The notes beneath the pieces are model-generated. The model did not search any database. It was not told where the DNA came from and worked only from the letters and a program-made list of their open reading frames with translations. Of a DNA stretch of 64,000 nt, positions 42,108 to 52,984 are shown piece after piece; the first letter of the stretch is position 1; each line of letters starts with the position of its first letter. Source of the stretch: Pseudoips prasinana (lineage: Eukaryota > Arthropoda > Insecta > Lepidoptera > Nolidae); contig OX621256.1 of the NCBI GenBank assembly GCA_951640165.1, positions 9,486,001-9,550,000 on the forward strand. Direction: 5' to 3'. Both the position numbers and the translations under genes were made by a program.

Positions 42108-42290
42108 TCTTACTTTTTTTTTTAAAGACAACGCCCGCACTAGGGAATCTAATCCCTGTGTCGCGGGGTATTTTACAAACATAATTATAATAGACGGACA
42201 CGAATTACATCCAGACTCAGAACAACTATTTGAGGGTCACACAAATAGTTGTCCGGCGCGGCACTCGAACCCGCGACACGAAGCGACGAG
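42108..42290 (-). mobile_element. SINE-B copy, minus orientation
   Basis: AAAGACAACGCCCGCACTAG ... GGACACGAATTACATCCAGA ... GTCCGGCGCGGCACTCGAAC ... GACACGAAGCG; 3' landmarks as in the copy at 12776. Confidence 0.75.
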
Positions 42291-42392
42291 GATGGAGGAA
42301 GCTTTGTGTTGGATAATTGCATATTAGTAAATTTTCATTAATATATTATTTAAAAAAAAAACAAAATTACCTTAACCCCTTTGAGATTGAAT

Positions 42393-42533
42393 GTACAGAC
42401 ACTAGCACATCAAGCTACCCCAGTCTGTCAAATTTCCCCAATTGAAAGTGAACCTTATGCTTATATGATAAAGAAGCAAATCTATAAAAAAAAATTGACA
42501 GATTGGGGTAGCTGGATGTGCTGGCATCTGTAC
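42393..42533. mobile_element. Fold-back MITE family P2, copy 5
   Basis: GTACAGACACTAGCACATCA ... GGATGTGCTGGCATCTGTAC; compensating changes keep most of the hairpin. Confidence 0.85.
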
Positions 42534-43261
42534 AACAACATAATAAACATAAAAGCTATATAACACAACATATAACCAACAAAACGCTATTTGTAGCTTT
42601 TGTAATAAGTAATGAAATTCCTATGATCATCAATAATATATTTTAAGTGATAAAGCCTAAAATAAATCTTATCCAAGCTTGCATTATAGAATAGCTATGG
42701 ATAAGTCAACAAATCGGAATGCAGTTTACACTCAAAATGATAAAAGATAACAACTCTTATCAAGAGAATTATGATAATATTACATATTCCTCAGCTATGG
42801 TGTTTGTTTACAATTGAGAGTAGTTAAATATCCAGTATATTAAACCTCACTGGAACTTCGAGGCATTTTTTTTATGGTTATACAACATGCATATGGGCAA
42901 CCTGGTGCTAAGCGGTAACCATTGTTTATAGTATTTGTGTCACTTGCAATAAATAAGACACCTTAGGTGTGTATAAATGAAATAATATTTATGTTTTGAA
43001 AATAATATCAAGTAGTAATGGAGCCTAGCCATGTGCAGGGAGGGCATTTTATCTGTGTTTGCGCTCTCTAGCTGACATGAATGAAAGACATCAGGTAAAG
43101 GAACAACACCTTTAATGTGGCACAGGGTGTAACAGGAGCAACTTTCAGATGCCACTGTAATACTAAGTACTCTAATTATTAGAAAAATCTCAAAATCACT
43201 TTTACCAAAGTTCCATTAGCAAAGAAAGGAAGTACGTAGTTTGCAGTAATAACCAGTACCT
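42534..43261. other. Gene X intron 1, nothing seen
   Basis: Unique AT-rich sequence. Confidence 0.4.
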
Positions 43262-43443
43262 GTGCCTCTAGCACGAGTTCCTGCAGTTTACTTACTTGAT
43301 CACACATACAGTTCTTCCCATACATTGAGCACCAGTGCCTCTCGCGGAAACTATTAAGAACTAAAACTCTGGTGCTCAATGTATGGGACGAAACTGTATG
43401 TGTGATCGAGTAAGTAAATTGCAGGAACTTGTGCTAGAGGCAC
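43262..43443. mobile_element. Fold-back MITE family P1, copy 2 (182 bp)
   Basis: GTGCCTCTAGCACGAGTTCC ... GGAACTTGTGCTAGAGGCAC. Same length as copies 1 and 3. Confidence 0.88.
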
Positions 43444-44089
43444 TGTAATCCATGTAGTTTACTTACTTGATTAAACTCACAGATTTTTGAATAGACATGT
43501 TAAGTTCATTGAAGTTTCCGCTAGGGTTGATACTAGTTAATGTACTGGAAAAATCTGAAAGTATCATCAAGGAAGAAAACTACATGAACTTATTAAAACC
43601 CAAAATTTTTAGAGACAGGTGCCTTAAGTAGGTTTAAAACAACCTGTATTACAGGTCACCAGGAGATTTAAGATTATGTGAATACTTCACAGAGAAAATG
43701 TGATCCTAAATATAGTTTATGGTTCTTGTCTGAATGTGTAACTTGATTTAGTGTAATTAACACCAAAGGATAAGTATAGCCAAAGATAGGTTAGCCTGGA
43801 AAAGGATTCGAGGACATTGTAATAAAAGGACATGCTGACACAGATATTATAAATAATATAAATACATATAATTTTAATATACTACCTATCTTTTTCTTAA
43901 CTTGTTATTTTCATTTTCTTGCTGATCTTGTCCATCCTAAAGCTGTGTAGAAGATCACACTAAATCAACTAACATCTTTTATGTGCCAACTGATGGTAAA
44001 TGCTGTTGGTTATGATACTTATTCCCCTTTCCTACTCACACCTAGGACCACAAGATTAAAATAAGAATGCATTTTTCTTTTTTAAATAA
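43444..44089. other. Gene X intron 1, nothing seen
   Basis: Unique AT-rich sequence. Confidence 0.4.
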
Positions 44090-44690
44090 CTATCTTGAGT
44101 CAACTAACACAGTACCAACTGCTCCCAAACTAAGCAGAGCTTGTATTATAGTAAAGAGACGGTCAGTGGGTATTCATAGGGGCAGATTGTAGAAAACTTA
44201 TTAAATTTTCACTCCATAGCACCTCTAAGGCTACACTTCAACCAAACAGACAGCTGATAAACATACTTATATATTTCTAAATACATACATATTATAGATA
44301 AATTATACCTAGACACAGGGGCTCTACCGGCTAAGTTGCTGAACATTGTTTTCATGAATGGTGTTCAAATAAATAATGGTTAAAAATAACTTAATCAATC
44401 TTTAAATCTGCTTCAACGTTGACAATCAATTCCGGGCCATTTATGATGTCACATGTGGTCATGGAAGCCGATTTAACGATTGATTAAGTTATTTTTAACC
44501 TTTATTTATTTGAACGCCATTCACGAAACGATGTTCAGCAACATAGCCGGTAGAGCCCCAGGACAAATAATCATGCCCATCACACAAAGTTTTACTGTGG
44601 GTGGGGATTAAACCTAAAACCTCTAGCTTAGCAGTCAGGATCGCTAACCACTAGACCACCAGGCCTATATGCATATGATATTAATATAAA
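44090..44690 (-). mobile_element. SINE-A copy split by a MITE
   Basis: Minus-strand SINE with head TGGTGGTCTAGTGGTTAGCG (A box) and GGTTTAATCCCCACC (B box) at 44600-44680. The body resumes at 44317 and ends with ACAAGCTCTGCTTAGTTTGG at 44130-44160. The element at 44318-44559 interrupts it. Confidence 0.75.
44318..44559. mobile_element. Fold-back MITE with ~80-bp arms (242 bp)
   Basis: GGGGCTCTACCGGCTAAGTT at the left mirrors the right end AACATAGCCGGTAGAGCCCC. Arms extend through AAAAATAACTTAATCAATC. Flanking CAGG on both sides may be the target duplication. Confidence 0.82.
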
Positions 44691-45030
44691 ATACAGAGAC
44701 ATGATATTAATATAAAATGCTTATTACATTTATTGAACCCTCAAGCTCTAAATATTGCTACCCAAGAATGGCTGGTGAAAAGTAAATAAGATAGAATTCT
44801 TAAAATATATATTTTAATGTTCCTGAATTAAAGCCAAAGTTGTAAACTAAACTTAAACTCTCGACGTACCTTATCTTGATCCAGTAATACAGTACTAAAT
44901 GTCACGAAATTTCCTAGCAAAACTTAAAATGAAATCTATGCTAATAGTTTGCAGACTTATCAACTACTAATAGCGCAATGTTTATATTAATACTATCCAT
45001 TTTACAAGAATGTCACGTTCGTTCACTTAC

Positions 45031-45414
45031 CGAATATTAGTTAACTTGTTGGTTACTCAAATTATGCACAAAAATATCACATATTTCAACAAAATCCGAC
45101 TCCGCCTTACATAAGTTGCACTTATTAGTGTTTTCCCAACGTATACCCGGAAAGGTTAAACAATGGGATCTGAATTTTATGCGAAAACACTTTCACATTG
45201 GGCCAACAATAGTAGAAGTACTACATATAACAATAAACAGTTACAGAGTTACACCTCACAAAATATCACTTGAATACGTTCACACGCGCATTATTCACGT
45301 AAATATCACAACTTGATGATAAAAAACACAAGTTTACACTTACAAACTACAAAGTAACTTTTTGATTATCGTAAAACTTTGAAACTAATGTCGACGACTC
45401 TCGAATTTTTGACT
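45031..45414 (-). promoter_or_regulatory. Gene X probable non-coding exon 1 and transcription start
   Basis: On the minus strand a splice donor ATTCG|GTAAGTGAAC lies at 45030. About 380 bp upstream, TATCAGTCA (45417-45409) matches the insect initiator consensus TCAGT, and a GC-rich block (GGCCGGCCGCGGCTGGCG, about 45444-45461) lies just before it. The exon carries short upstream ORFs and an in-frame TGA ahead of the exon 2 ATG. Exact start and TATA-less type are inferred; the upstream start could be elsewhere. Confidence 0.5.
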
Positions 45415-45461
45415 GATAGAGAGAGACAACATGATGCGCAACGCCAGCCGCGGCCGGCCGA

Positions 45462-47152
45462 ATTTTATCAACATGAAGTGTCAAATAATTTAATAACGTA
45501 GACCAACCTTATTTCATTGGCATGAAGTATAAAATGGCTTGACTCTAATCTCATACATATGAAAACCAGTTTGGACCATAGATAAAATATACCGTATTAT
45601 TTAATGGCCACTTAATAAGAATTACCCATTTGATTGGGTAATTTTCTGAAGGAATGAGTCTTGACTTCATCATACCTACATTTTCCTACAATATTTAGTA
45701 GGAAACTACAAGCCCTATTTCCAATTTCCCTAAATCACAATACTAGGGGCAAACACAGAGTTTAGATACCGCAAAGAGAAAATTTTACTAACTATTGATA
45801 TCTTGGACAGCAAGGAAAGTCCGGGATTCACAATTACTGATCGAAATAGTTCAGACAATAGTTGACGATTAGGAAACGTGTTTATTCCCGACTAAGTCCC
45901 TGTCATACTGCAGTGGTAGATGCAGTGCTGGTAAAGAGTGGAACAAAACGACTAGCACAAATGCGCTGCATGTGTCGTTAATTGTATTGTTAGGGTAACC
46001 ATGTAAAGCAATAATAGGTCCAGTAAGAGCAAATAAAGTATCGACCAAGCCATAAGAATATTTGGCAATTAACGCATGATATTAAGGCCAGCATATTTAG
46101 CCTTTTATAGCAATCTATATTGACTTCCAATCCTAACACTCCTGATTTGTCTGAAATGGCCCTTTGACTGACGAAACTTGTCTCTATCGAAGCACTTAGA
46201 ATTTACATTATATTTCAGCACACTTAAGAGTCACCCAGGCAGTATACCACTACCACCATCTACTATGGTGCCATTTGTAATGTACATTTACAGAAAGCGA
46301 AGATATGAGACTTTATTTGAGACAGCCAGTTCAGGCAGAATGACACCTTTCACGTAACTGTGTATCAAAATTTTATAATTATTCGTTGTACCAGTATACA
46401 ATGGCTTAGAATTGGCATATATGAGAAACGCGCCGACATAGGCCACCAAGTTTGTCACTGCTATTACTTAATTTTACCATAACAGAAAATCCGACCAATG
46501 CGACGCGACGGGACTAAAGGACACTTCAGATGTTCACGAATTGATATGTTTAAAAAATGAGTGAATCTATAAATATCTGAGTTCGCAAATCTTTTTTAAT
46601 CAATAAGTTGACCACCAATATCTAGTAATATCTACATGATTAAAATTTATATTTTTATGGCAACCTGTCGTTATTTGTAACAATTTTGCCAGTGTGATAA
46701 AAAGATAAAAGATAGTTTTATTTGTATAAACATAAGTGTGCATACATGTGCATGCAAGATGTTAAAACAAGTTTTAAAGTACATTCATGTTTTGCCACTA
46801 CGACGTACGAAGTTGAATAAAAATAAATTATATCTAGGCTTTCAAATTCAATAAATACGAATTAACTTATTAAAACAGTAAATACAATAAAATATAAAAT
46901 AACATAATCGATAGGTACACTGATATTTATCCGACATTACTTTTACATATTTACAACTATATATTATATTTATATCATTTACAACTATGGCAATTGTACA
47001 ATATTCTTAGCCTTACCTAGTTTAATCAATTTTATGTATTATATGAATTATAACATATTTATTTAATATATGAATTGTATTCTATTATTTAAATTAGCAG
47101 CAAGTCAGTATGTTATTTTACTTATAAATGTAGTTATTAAGTGCCACAGCAA
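45462..47152. other. Region upstream of gene X, nothing coding seen
   Basis: AT-rich intergenic DNA that may hold gene X regulatory sequence. No repeat family recognised. Confidence 0.4.
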
Positions 47153-47362
47153 TTAACGGTCAATGATGTCATGCAGGAAATCCTTAATATGATAGTAGGC
47201 TTTATGTGTCAGGAAATTATTTAATTTGTTTTTGAGCCTGTTGCAGTTAAGTCCTTTCCAAAGTTTAGTAATTTTATTATATATTTTGGGCCCATACAGA
47301 ATGGGTTTTTTCCAAATTGATTTTTAAATTATTGTTTTCCAACCATTGTACTAAAGATATCA
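47153..47362 (-). pseudogene. LINE-D ORF2, thumb and C-terminal remnant
   Basis: On the minus strand, WLENNNLKINLEKTH (the segment that normally follows the FADD motif) runs almost directly into a C-terminus with YNKITK, HKAYYHIKDFLHDIIDR and a stop at 47153. Several hundred bases of thumb sequence between these parts are missing, so the copy has an internal deletion. Confidence 0.75.
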
Positions 47363-47544
47363 GTGCCTCTAGCACGAGTTCCTGCAGTTTACTTACTCGA
47401 TCACACGTACAGTTTCCTCCCATACATTGAGCACCAGCGCCTCTCGCGGAAACTATTAAGAACTAAAACTTTGGTGCTCAATGTATGGGACGAAACTGTA
47501 CATGTGATCGAGTAAGTAAACTGCGGGAACTCGTACTAGAGGCT
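47363..47544. mobile_element. Fold-back MITE family P1, copy 3 (182 bp), inside LINE-D
   Basis: GTGCCTCTAGCACGAGTTCC ... GGAACTCGTACTAGAGGC. It separates the LINE-D FAD(D/H) region from the WLENNN region, so it inserted after LINE-D. Confidence 0.85.
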
Positions 47545-48187
47545 CATGGAATAATTAATGTCATTATTATAGGTATCATAACTTCTGCAAGGTATAGTTA
47601 TGGTACTATGATCGGCAAATAGTGACACGTCTTGGTTAATGCTTTTGGGTAGGTCATTGATATATATAATGAACAATAGAGGCTCCAAAACATTACCTTG
47701 AGGCACACCGTATTTAATTATTCGACCTGATGATCGATTAACTTCTTCGCGTTTAGTGCGTGTGTTTACCGAGGTTATTTCTGTATATTGCTTCCTATTT
47801 GTAATATATGATTTTATGAGACGCAAAACATTGCCTCCAATACCATAAGCTTCCAATTTCTTAATCAAAATGTCATGACAGACGTAGTCGAATGCTTGTG
47901 TCATATCACAAAATATGGTGCTAACAGGAACGTTTTTTTCTACACTTATTATTACTTTATACATGAAGTCATAAATAGCCATGTTTATTGTTTTACTACT
48001 ACGAAAGCCCTTCTGTTCTTGTATATTATTCTTCTCAAGTGTACAACTGTTTATATATATGTTTCTCGAATATTTTGGAAATAATACTAATGAAGGAGAT
48101 AAGTCGGTAGTGTTGCATAAGTTCCTTAACTTCTTTTTTAAACAATGGTTTTACAATTGATATTTTCAGTGCCTCTGGATAAGTACC
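47545..48187 (-). pseudogene. LINE-D ORF2, reverse transcriptase core
   Basis: Minus-strand reverse transcriptase with an open stretch 47982-47536 and frame-broken sequence upstream to 48187. Motifs: FCDMTQAFDYVCHDIL (palm A), KYGVPQGNVLEPLLFIIY (motif B) and SLFADHS, where FADD has become FADH, removing one catalytic Asp. Upstream, GFRSSKTINMAIYDF- and KPLFKK-like stretches are recognisable with stops. The right part of the LINE lies beyond the LTR element, at 54401-54970. Confidence 0.82.
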
Positions 48188-48549
48188 TGTTAGGTTTGGT
48201 TATTGTTATACTAGTTATTTGACAATTATCTTGTAATGTACAACCTCATTTTGTTATTTAATTTATTTTGTAGCCAATTATAGCGACAATCGATTTGTTG
48301 TGCTTGCAACACCGAAGTGAGCTGTTAAGTATCAATTTTGACGTTTGACAGAACGTCATAACCGAGAACGAGATATAGGCCTTCACTCACTTTTCCGTTG
48401 GCGCTCGTCGGGTTTGCACGCGCAATAAGTCGTTGTTGGACAGATCAAGACTTGTTACTGTTTTAATATTACCTAACGTTGTATATGTATTCCGTGTTTT
48501 ACTTGGTGAAAATACATAACATCGAAGAATAATAAGGTGTTTTATTACA
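48188..48549 (+). repeat. 5' LTR (362 bp)
   Basis: Starts TGTTAGGTTTGGTTATTG, ends GGTGTTTTATTACA. TG...CA termini. About 13 differences from the 3' LTR. Confidence 0.92.
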
Positions 48550-48958
48550 CTTCAGAGGTGGTAAGTACATACACGCCTATTGTGATATTCTTTTCCTTTT
48601 AATAATCATAGTGAGAGACTAATTAGAAAGTTTGAAATCATTACGAAGAAGCTGGCTGTACTGCTGTGCTAACAATGAACTACCACAGCGGACACAAACA
48701 CTGGAATGGCCAACTTGGGTTGGTGCTTCAATCGCACATCGCCCAAGAACCACATCTCAGGACAAGTCCCAACATGCTTAGCATACGTAGTTCTCACTGG
48801 TTACCTGAAATAAATTAACTAATTAAGTGATGTTCAACCATAAACAAGCTCCATAACATGTCATTAATCCTAGTGCATGTTCAATGGTCACAACAGGACT
48901 TGATGGTTATATACACCTTTTTATAAGTGAAATGGTCAAACAGCACACTTGATTGTAT

Positions 48959-49085
48959 GTACGCATGGCTACATATCAAGCTATAACGTTCCATTATAAG
49001 CTGACCTGTCATTGTATGGAAATCCTATATAACGCGAGATCAGCTTATACTGGAAATGTATAGCTTGATGTGTAGTCGTGTGTAC
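48959..49085. mobile_element. Fold-back MITE inside the LTR element leader
   Basis: GTACGCATGGCTACATATCA mirrors TGATGTGTAGTCGTGTGTAC; inner arms TATAAGCTGA/TCAGCTTATA are also complementary. Confidence 0.75.
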
Positions 49086-50004
49086 ATGTTGTATATTATG
49101 TCTCAACTAATTACTTAACTATCTAATAAAAAGACATGTTCGGAGACATGCACAAATGGAAAACGCCGAGCTGTTCGGTTTCATAACTCCGAACAAGACA
49201 GCTGACATACATGACGCCGACATGGCATGATAGGCTAAAAGCACGATTGGATTAAGTCAAAAGAATTTAAAAATAGGTAAAAATTTACAGGCTGTTTTGC
49301 ACGCCACTCACAAATAACTGATAAAAGCCACATCTTCCAATCTTTCATCTAGTTACTGTAACCAATCAATATTACAATTGCACAGCGATCCATGTCGTCA
49401 ATTTCCGATTGATAGGCGCAAACAGTTGTCGAAAATAGAGAGCCAGGTAATTTCGAGAAGCAAGATCCGTCAAAAGTCCTATATAAAGCCGAGGTCGTGG
49501 GTTGAAAATACGTGCGCACTTAAAACGAAAGACAACGAACGAACGAGTGACAGTTAAAGAGCATGTAAAGGATGACAGGCAGAGAAGTGCTGCCCGAAGA
49601 ATAATTAAAGGAATTCAATCCACTATGAATCGATTCCACGAAAAAACACTTGTCACTCGATTTTCCTACATATTCTGAGATTTTAACGATTTATTCTTAA
49701 TCGATTACGAGCAATTCATCATTATTTTATCGATTATTTCGTTTCATAACTTAATTTAAGTTTTCTCGCTTCCTAGATAGAAACATGGCACCATATTTTG
49801 TGATTTCATTTAGAAAAATATAACGGTTTTTTTAATCCACATTTCAACTAGTTAACTGCTGGGCCCAGAAGTTTCTTTCTCCGTTGTTGTTTTTAAGCTC
49901 CGACGCCCCGTTTTTGAGATACTCGTAGTTCTTCGTTTTTTTTTGTTTTGTGTAGTTTGGATTGCTCTAGCTAATTAAATTTATTTTGTTTTCAATCGTC
50001 GACC
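49086..50004 (+). other. LTR-element leader with promoter-like TATA box
   Basis: Long non-coding stretch before gag. It has CCAATCA near 49362, TATAAAG at 49482-49488 and an open AAC-rich start region downstream. The function is unknown; it may be leader, or DNA carried in from elsewhere. Confidence 0.4.
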
Positions 50005-50955
50005 ATGCCACGCAATCTCGAGGCTCCCTCACGGCGTTTCACAACGCCTGTGAGAGGCTAATCGCGCCAAATAGAAGATGAAGGAAGAACAAAGGCGCGC
50101 AGTACAGGTAGTACTAGACCGAGCTGTCGTGGCAGCTGCAGCCGTCGTCATAGCCGCAACCGCCCTCGAAGTAACAGCCGCAGTTGTCGCCGCAGCCGCA
50201 GTCGGAGCCTCAGCCGCAGTCGGAGCCTCAGCCGCAGTCGGAGCCTCAGCCGTATTTGCAGCCGCAGCCGCACTCGTTACGCGAGCCAGGTACTTCGCGA
50301 GCAAGATTGGAACTGGAGCGGGAGCGTCTCAAAGCCATGGAACTCGACCACGCAGTCATTTATCAAAGCGGCGGAATAGTCCGCGTGCTCATGAAAATTA
50401 TTTACGTCGCAAGAACTCCGCTGATTCTGTTAGTCATCGTAGGAATATTCATAGCGGGAGTCATAATGAAATAGGACAAAGACAAAGATCAAGTAGCGTC
50501 TCCTTTAGTACAAAAGATTTAGCTAATTTATTATCAACGATTAAACAACTAGCGTCCCAGCCATCCACAGCAGCACCATCAATTAGCCGTAGTAACGATT
50601 CTAAAAACATGTTACCAGAGTTAACCCCTCTTTGAAAAATAAACGCATCGATAAATGGATAAAGAAAGTTAATGAGTGTGCTTCTGTGTATGGATGGGAC
50701 GAGAGGATAACGATTCATTACGCATTGCAAAAACTGCAGGGTTTGGCCAAATCCTGGTATGAAAGTTTGAATTCTATTTTATTTACTTAGCCAGAGTGGC
50801 AAGAAAAAAATATTACGTGCATTTCCCTTCGAACAAAATTATGGCCAAACCCTGGAGGATATGCTTAAGCGGAAAAGTAGGTACAATGAACCCATAGAAA
50901 ATTACTTTTATGATAAACTAGCCCTTTTGAATCAGTGTGACATCTATGTAAAACG
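50005..50955 (+). pseudogene. Gag remnant, 5' part
   Basis: Starts ATG 50005 (MPRNLEAPSRRF), hits a TAA after 18 codons, then continues in frame as an Arg/Ser repeat tract built on a tandem 18-bp unit (AGCCGCAGTCGGAGCCTC, about 50189-50250). After frame changes it reads STKDLANLLSTIKQLASQ, then ITIHYALQKLQGLAKSWYES and PIENYFYDKLALLNQCD, typical of lepidopteran Ty3/gypsy capsid proteins. At least two stops and two frameshifts. Confidence 0.75.
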
Positions 50956-51169
50956 GAAGTGGAACTATTCATTTTCTAACTCCTCCTTTTTTTCTGTTTC
51001 TGATTAAATTCGTTGCGGGATCCAAGACAGTTAAAGCGATTCCCCGGGACATGCCTGAGCTTCACCGCTCAGTGTCATTTCATTGTGTGCCACTGTTGAT
51101 CCTGGCTTACAGGAGTTGCAGTGGTGGGTGCAAGAGGGAGGGACTAGACCCGATTATAAATAAAAAAAA
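50956..51169 (+). mobile_element. 214-bp retro-insertion in gag with 14-bp target duplication
   Basis: Flanked by ATCTATGTAAAACG at 50942-50955 and 51170-51183, and ending in a TAAATAAAAAAAA tail. This pattern shows target-primed reverse transcription. The interior (GGATCCAAGACAGTTAAAGC, CTGGCTTACAGGAGTTGCAG) has no ORF or tRNA-like head; probably the 3' end of a LINE. Confidence 0.82.
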
Positions 51170-51183
51170 ATCTATGTAAAACG

Positions 51184-51571
51184 CGCCATTGAGTGTATTA
51201 TACACGTAATTAGTGACAGAACTATCAAATCGGCAGCTTTAGCTCTTCGGTGTAATTACCCTGAACAGTTGCTCTATCTAATGAGCAGTAAGGAAAATCA
51301 AGCATTTTCAGACCGAGTGACCTATCCACGGTTTATTAGATCAGGGAATGACTTAAATGCCGCCAACGTCAAATTGCCAAACAAAACTACTTTTATTTAT
51401 CATAGCATTAAAAAAAATATTCAATATACAGTTTTGACTTTCCTGCGATTTTATTATATGTATAGATAATAGTAAGCCTCGTGGAGAATCTAGTAAAACT
51501 ATGCTTATCTCGGCCTCAAATCTGAATTCTAAATTTATCAAAGTTATCAAAATTAATGATAAATCTGTACA
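51184..51571 (+). pseudogene. Gag remnant, 3' part
   Basis: Resumes the capsid right after the insertion: AIECIIHVISDRTIKSAALA, then LRCNYPEQLLYLMSSKE. A scrap of Helitron end (AATATTCAATATACAGTTTT, about 51415) interrupts before the zinc-knuckle region, which is not recognisable. Confidence 0.7.
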
Positions 51572-51925
51572 GGCTTTTATATAGACTTTGGTAGTGAAGT
51601 ATCGCTGGTCACAGAGACTCTTTTAAGGGAATTGGGACTTCAGCACAATGGTGTAGAAACGGTTTTGAAGGGTTTTGGCAACGAATTAGTGAGATCCATA
51701 GGTGAAGTGTACGTTGAAATTTCCGTAGATAACGTACCGGCGAATGTTTACTGTTGCGTGATTAATGATAAATATCTTGATATACCGGTGTTGGTTGGAC
51801 AGACTTTCACCGAGCAGCCTCATGTTGTCTACAACACAGTCTTGTGCTCTAGCACAAGACTGTCACAAATTTGTTGTTCCTACACATTGATAGAGAAATG
51901 CATTTTTCCAATCGCATACTGACAA
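51572..51925 (+). pseudogene. Aspartic protease remnant
   Basis: DFGSEVSLVTETLL carries the retroviral-type protease active site, with DFGS in place of the usual DSG or DTG. It is followed by IGEVYVEISVDNVPANVY and IPVLVGQTF. Open for about 95 codons, then a premature end near 51922. Confidence 0.75.
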
Positions 51926-52261
51926 TGTAAAAGTAGTTAAAATGGTTGTGCCTTCAAGTATGAGTCTGATCGGACCTGCCTCGGTGAGACTTCACGTAGA
52001 ATCTTTGAGTGAAGGAAACATTTTGTTAAGTGTCAAATTTATTGGTAAACCAAATCAATAATGCATGGTGACCGGTGGACTATATACGGTAGAACGTCGA
52101 GTTGACACCCCTCGACTCAATAGCCTTGTTGCCTCTAGGGTCAACTCTGGGCCGGGCAGTTGTAGTCAAGGTGGTAAACAGAATTCTTGAGCCAAGCTCC
52201 CAAGGCTTGCACTACCGAAACGATTTTGACACAAGTCAGATTTGCGTTGGAGAGGTAGTAA
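51926..52261 (+). pseudogene. Pol linker remnant; reverse transcriptase palm deleted
   Basis: Frame-broken SSMSLIGPASVRLHVES and SVKFIGKPN mark the segment between protease and reverse transcriptase. No LPQG or YxDD motif is found, so the palm domain has been lost. Confidence 0.6.
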
Positions 52262-52805
52262 ACGAGTTATTTTCGTAAATTCCTACAAGGGTTTGCCCAG
52301 ATCGCACATCCTTTGAGTAAGTTTTTAAAAAAGGCCGTTACTTGGGGGTGGTCTCATGACCAAGAAGAAGCGTTTAATACTCTTAAGGAAAAATTGGTCG
52401 CGAGTCTGGTTCTGGCAATTTATGACCCATCTTCTGAAACCGAGTTGCACACTGAAGCTAGCAGAGTTGGAATCAGTGGTATCTTGATGCAGCGCCCTAC
52501 TAATTCAGAGCCCTTCGGACCTGTAGCTTTTTACAGCCGTCAAACTTCCCCGGAAGAGAAAAATTTCCATTCTTACGAATTGGATACCTTGGCGGCCGTC
52601 TGTTCTCTTAAAAAATTCAGGGTTTACCTCTTAGGATTTAAATTCAAAATTATTTCGGACTGTGCACCACTTCAAACTACTTTTTCTAAACGCGATTTGA
52701 TACCTCGAATCGCAAGATGGTGATTGATGATGCAGGAGTTCGAAAGCACTATTGAATACCGTCAGCTGCCAGTATGGCGCATGTTGATGCCCTATCTAAG
52801 AGCCC
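52262..52805 (+). pseudogene. Reverse transcriptase thumb and RNase H remnant
   Basis: After a frameshift the open part starts near 52313: SKFLKKAVTWGWSHDQEEAF, LHTEASRVGISGILMQ (TEAS where TDAS is usual, losing the first catalytic Asp), FYSRQTSPEEKNFHSYELDT and FKIISDCAPL. Domain order fits Ty3/gypsy. It ends with a stop after ARW and a short out-of-frame VDALSKSP-like tail. Confidence 0.82.
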
Positions 52806-52984
52806 TGCAAATTAAAAAGAGTCTTTCGAAGTTGACCAATATCCTATGGTCATGTCGATAAGTAATCGCGATTGGTTACTTACTCTTCAGTTAGATGACT
52901 CTGAGTCGAATCGGTTTCGTGATATATTAAAATATTGTTAAATTAGATCCGGAAGGATTAAAATACATAAAGGAAAACTATGTT

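Noticed and set aside
50078..50635. 185-residue Ala-rich plus-strand ORF
   Set aside because: Its first half is an Ala-rich shadow of the Arg/Ser tandem tract in gag; only the second half follows the gag frame.
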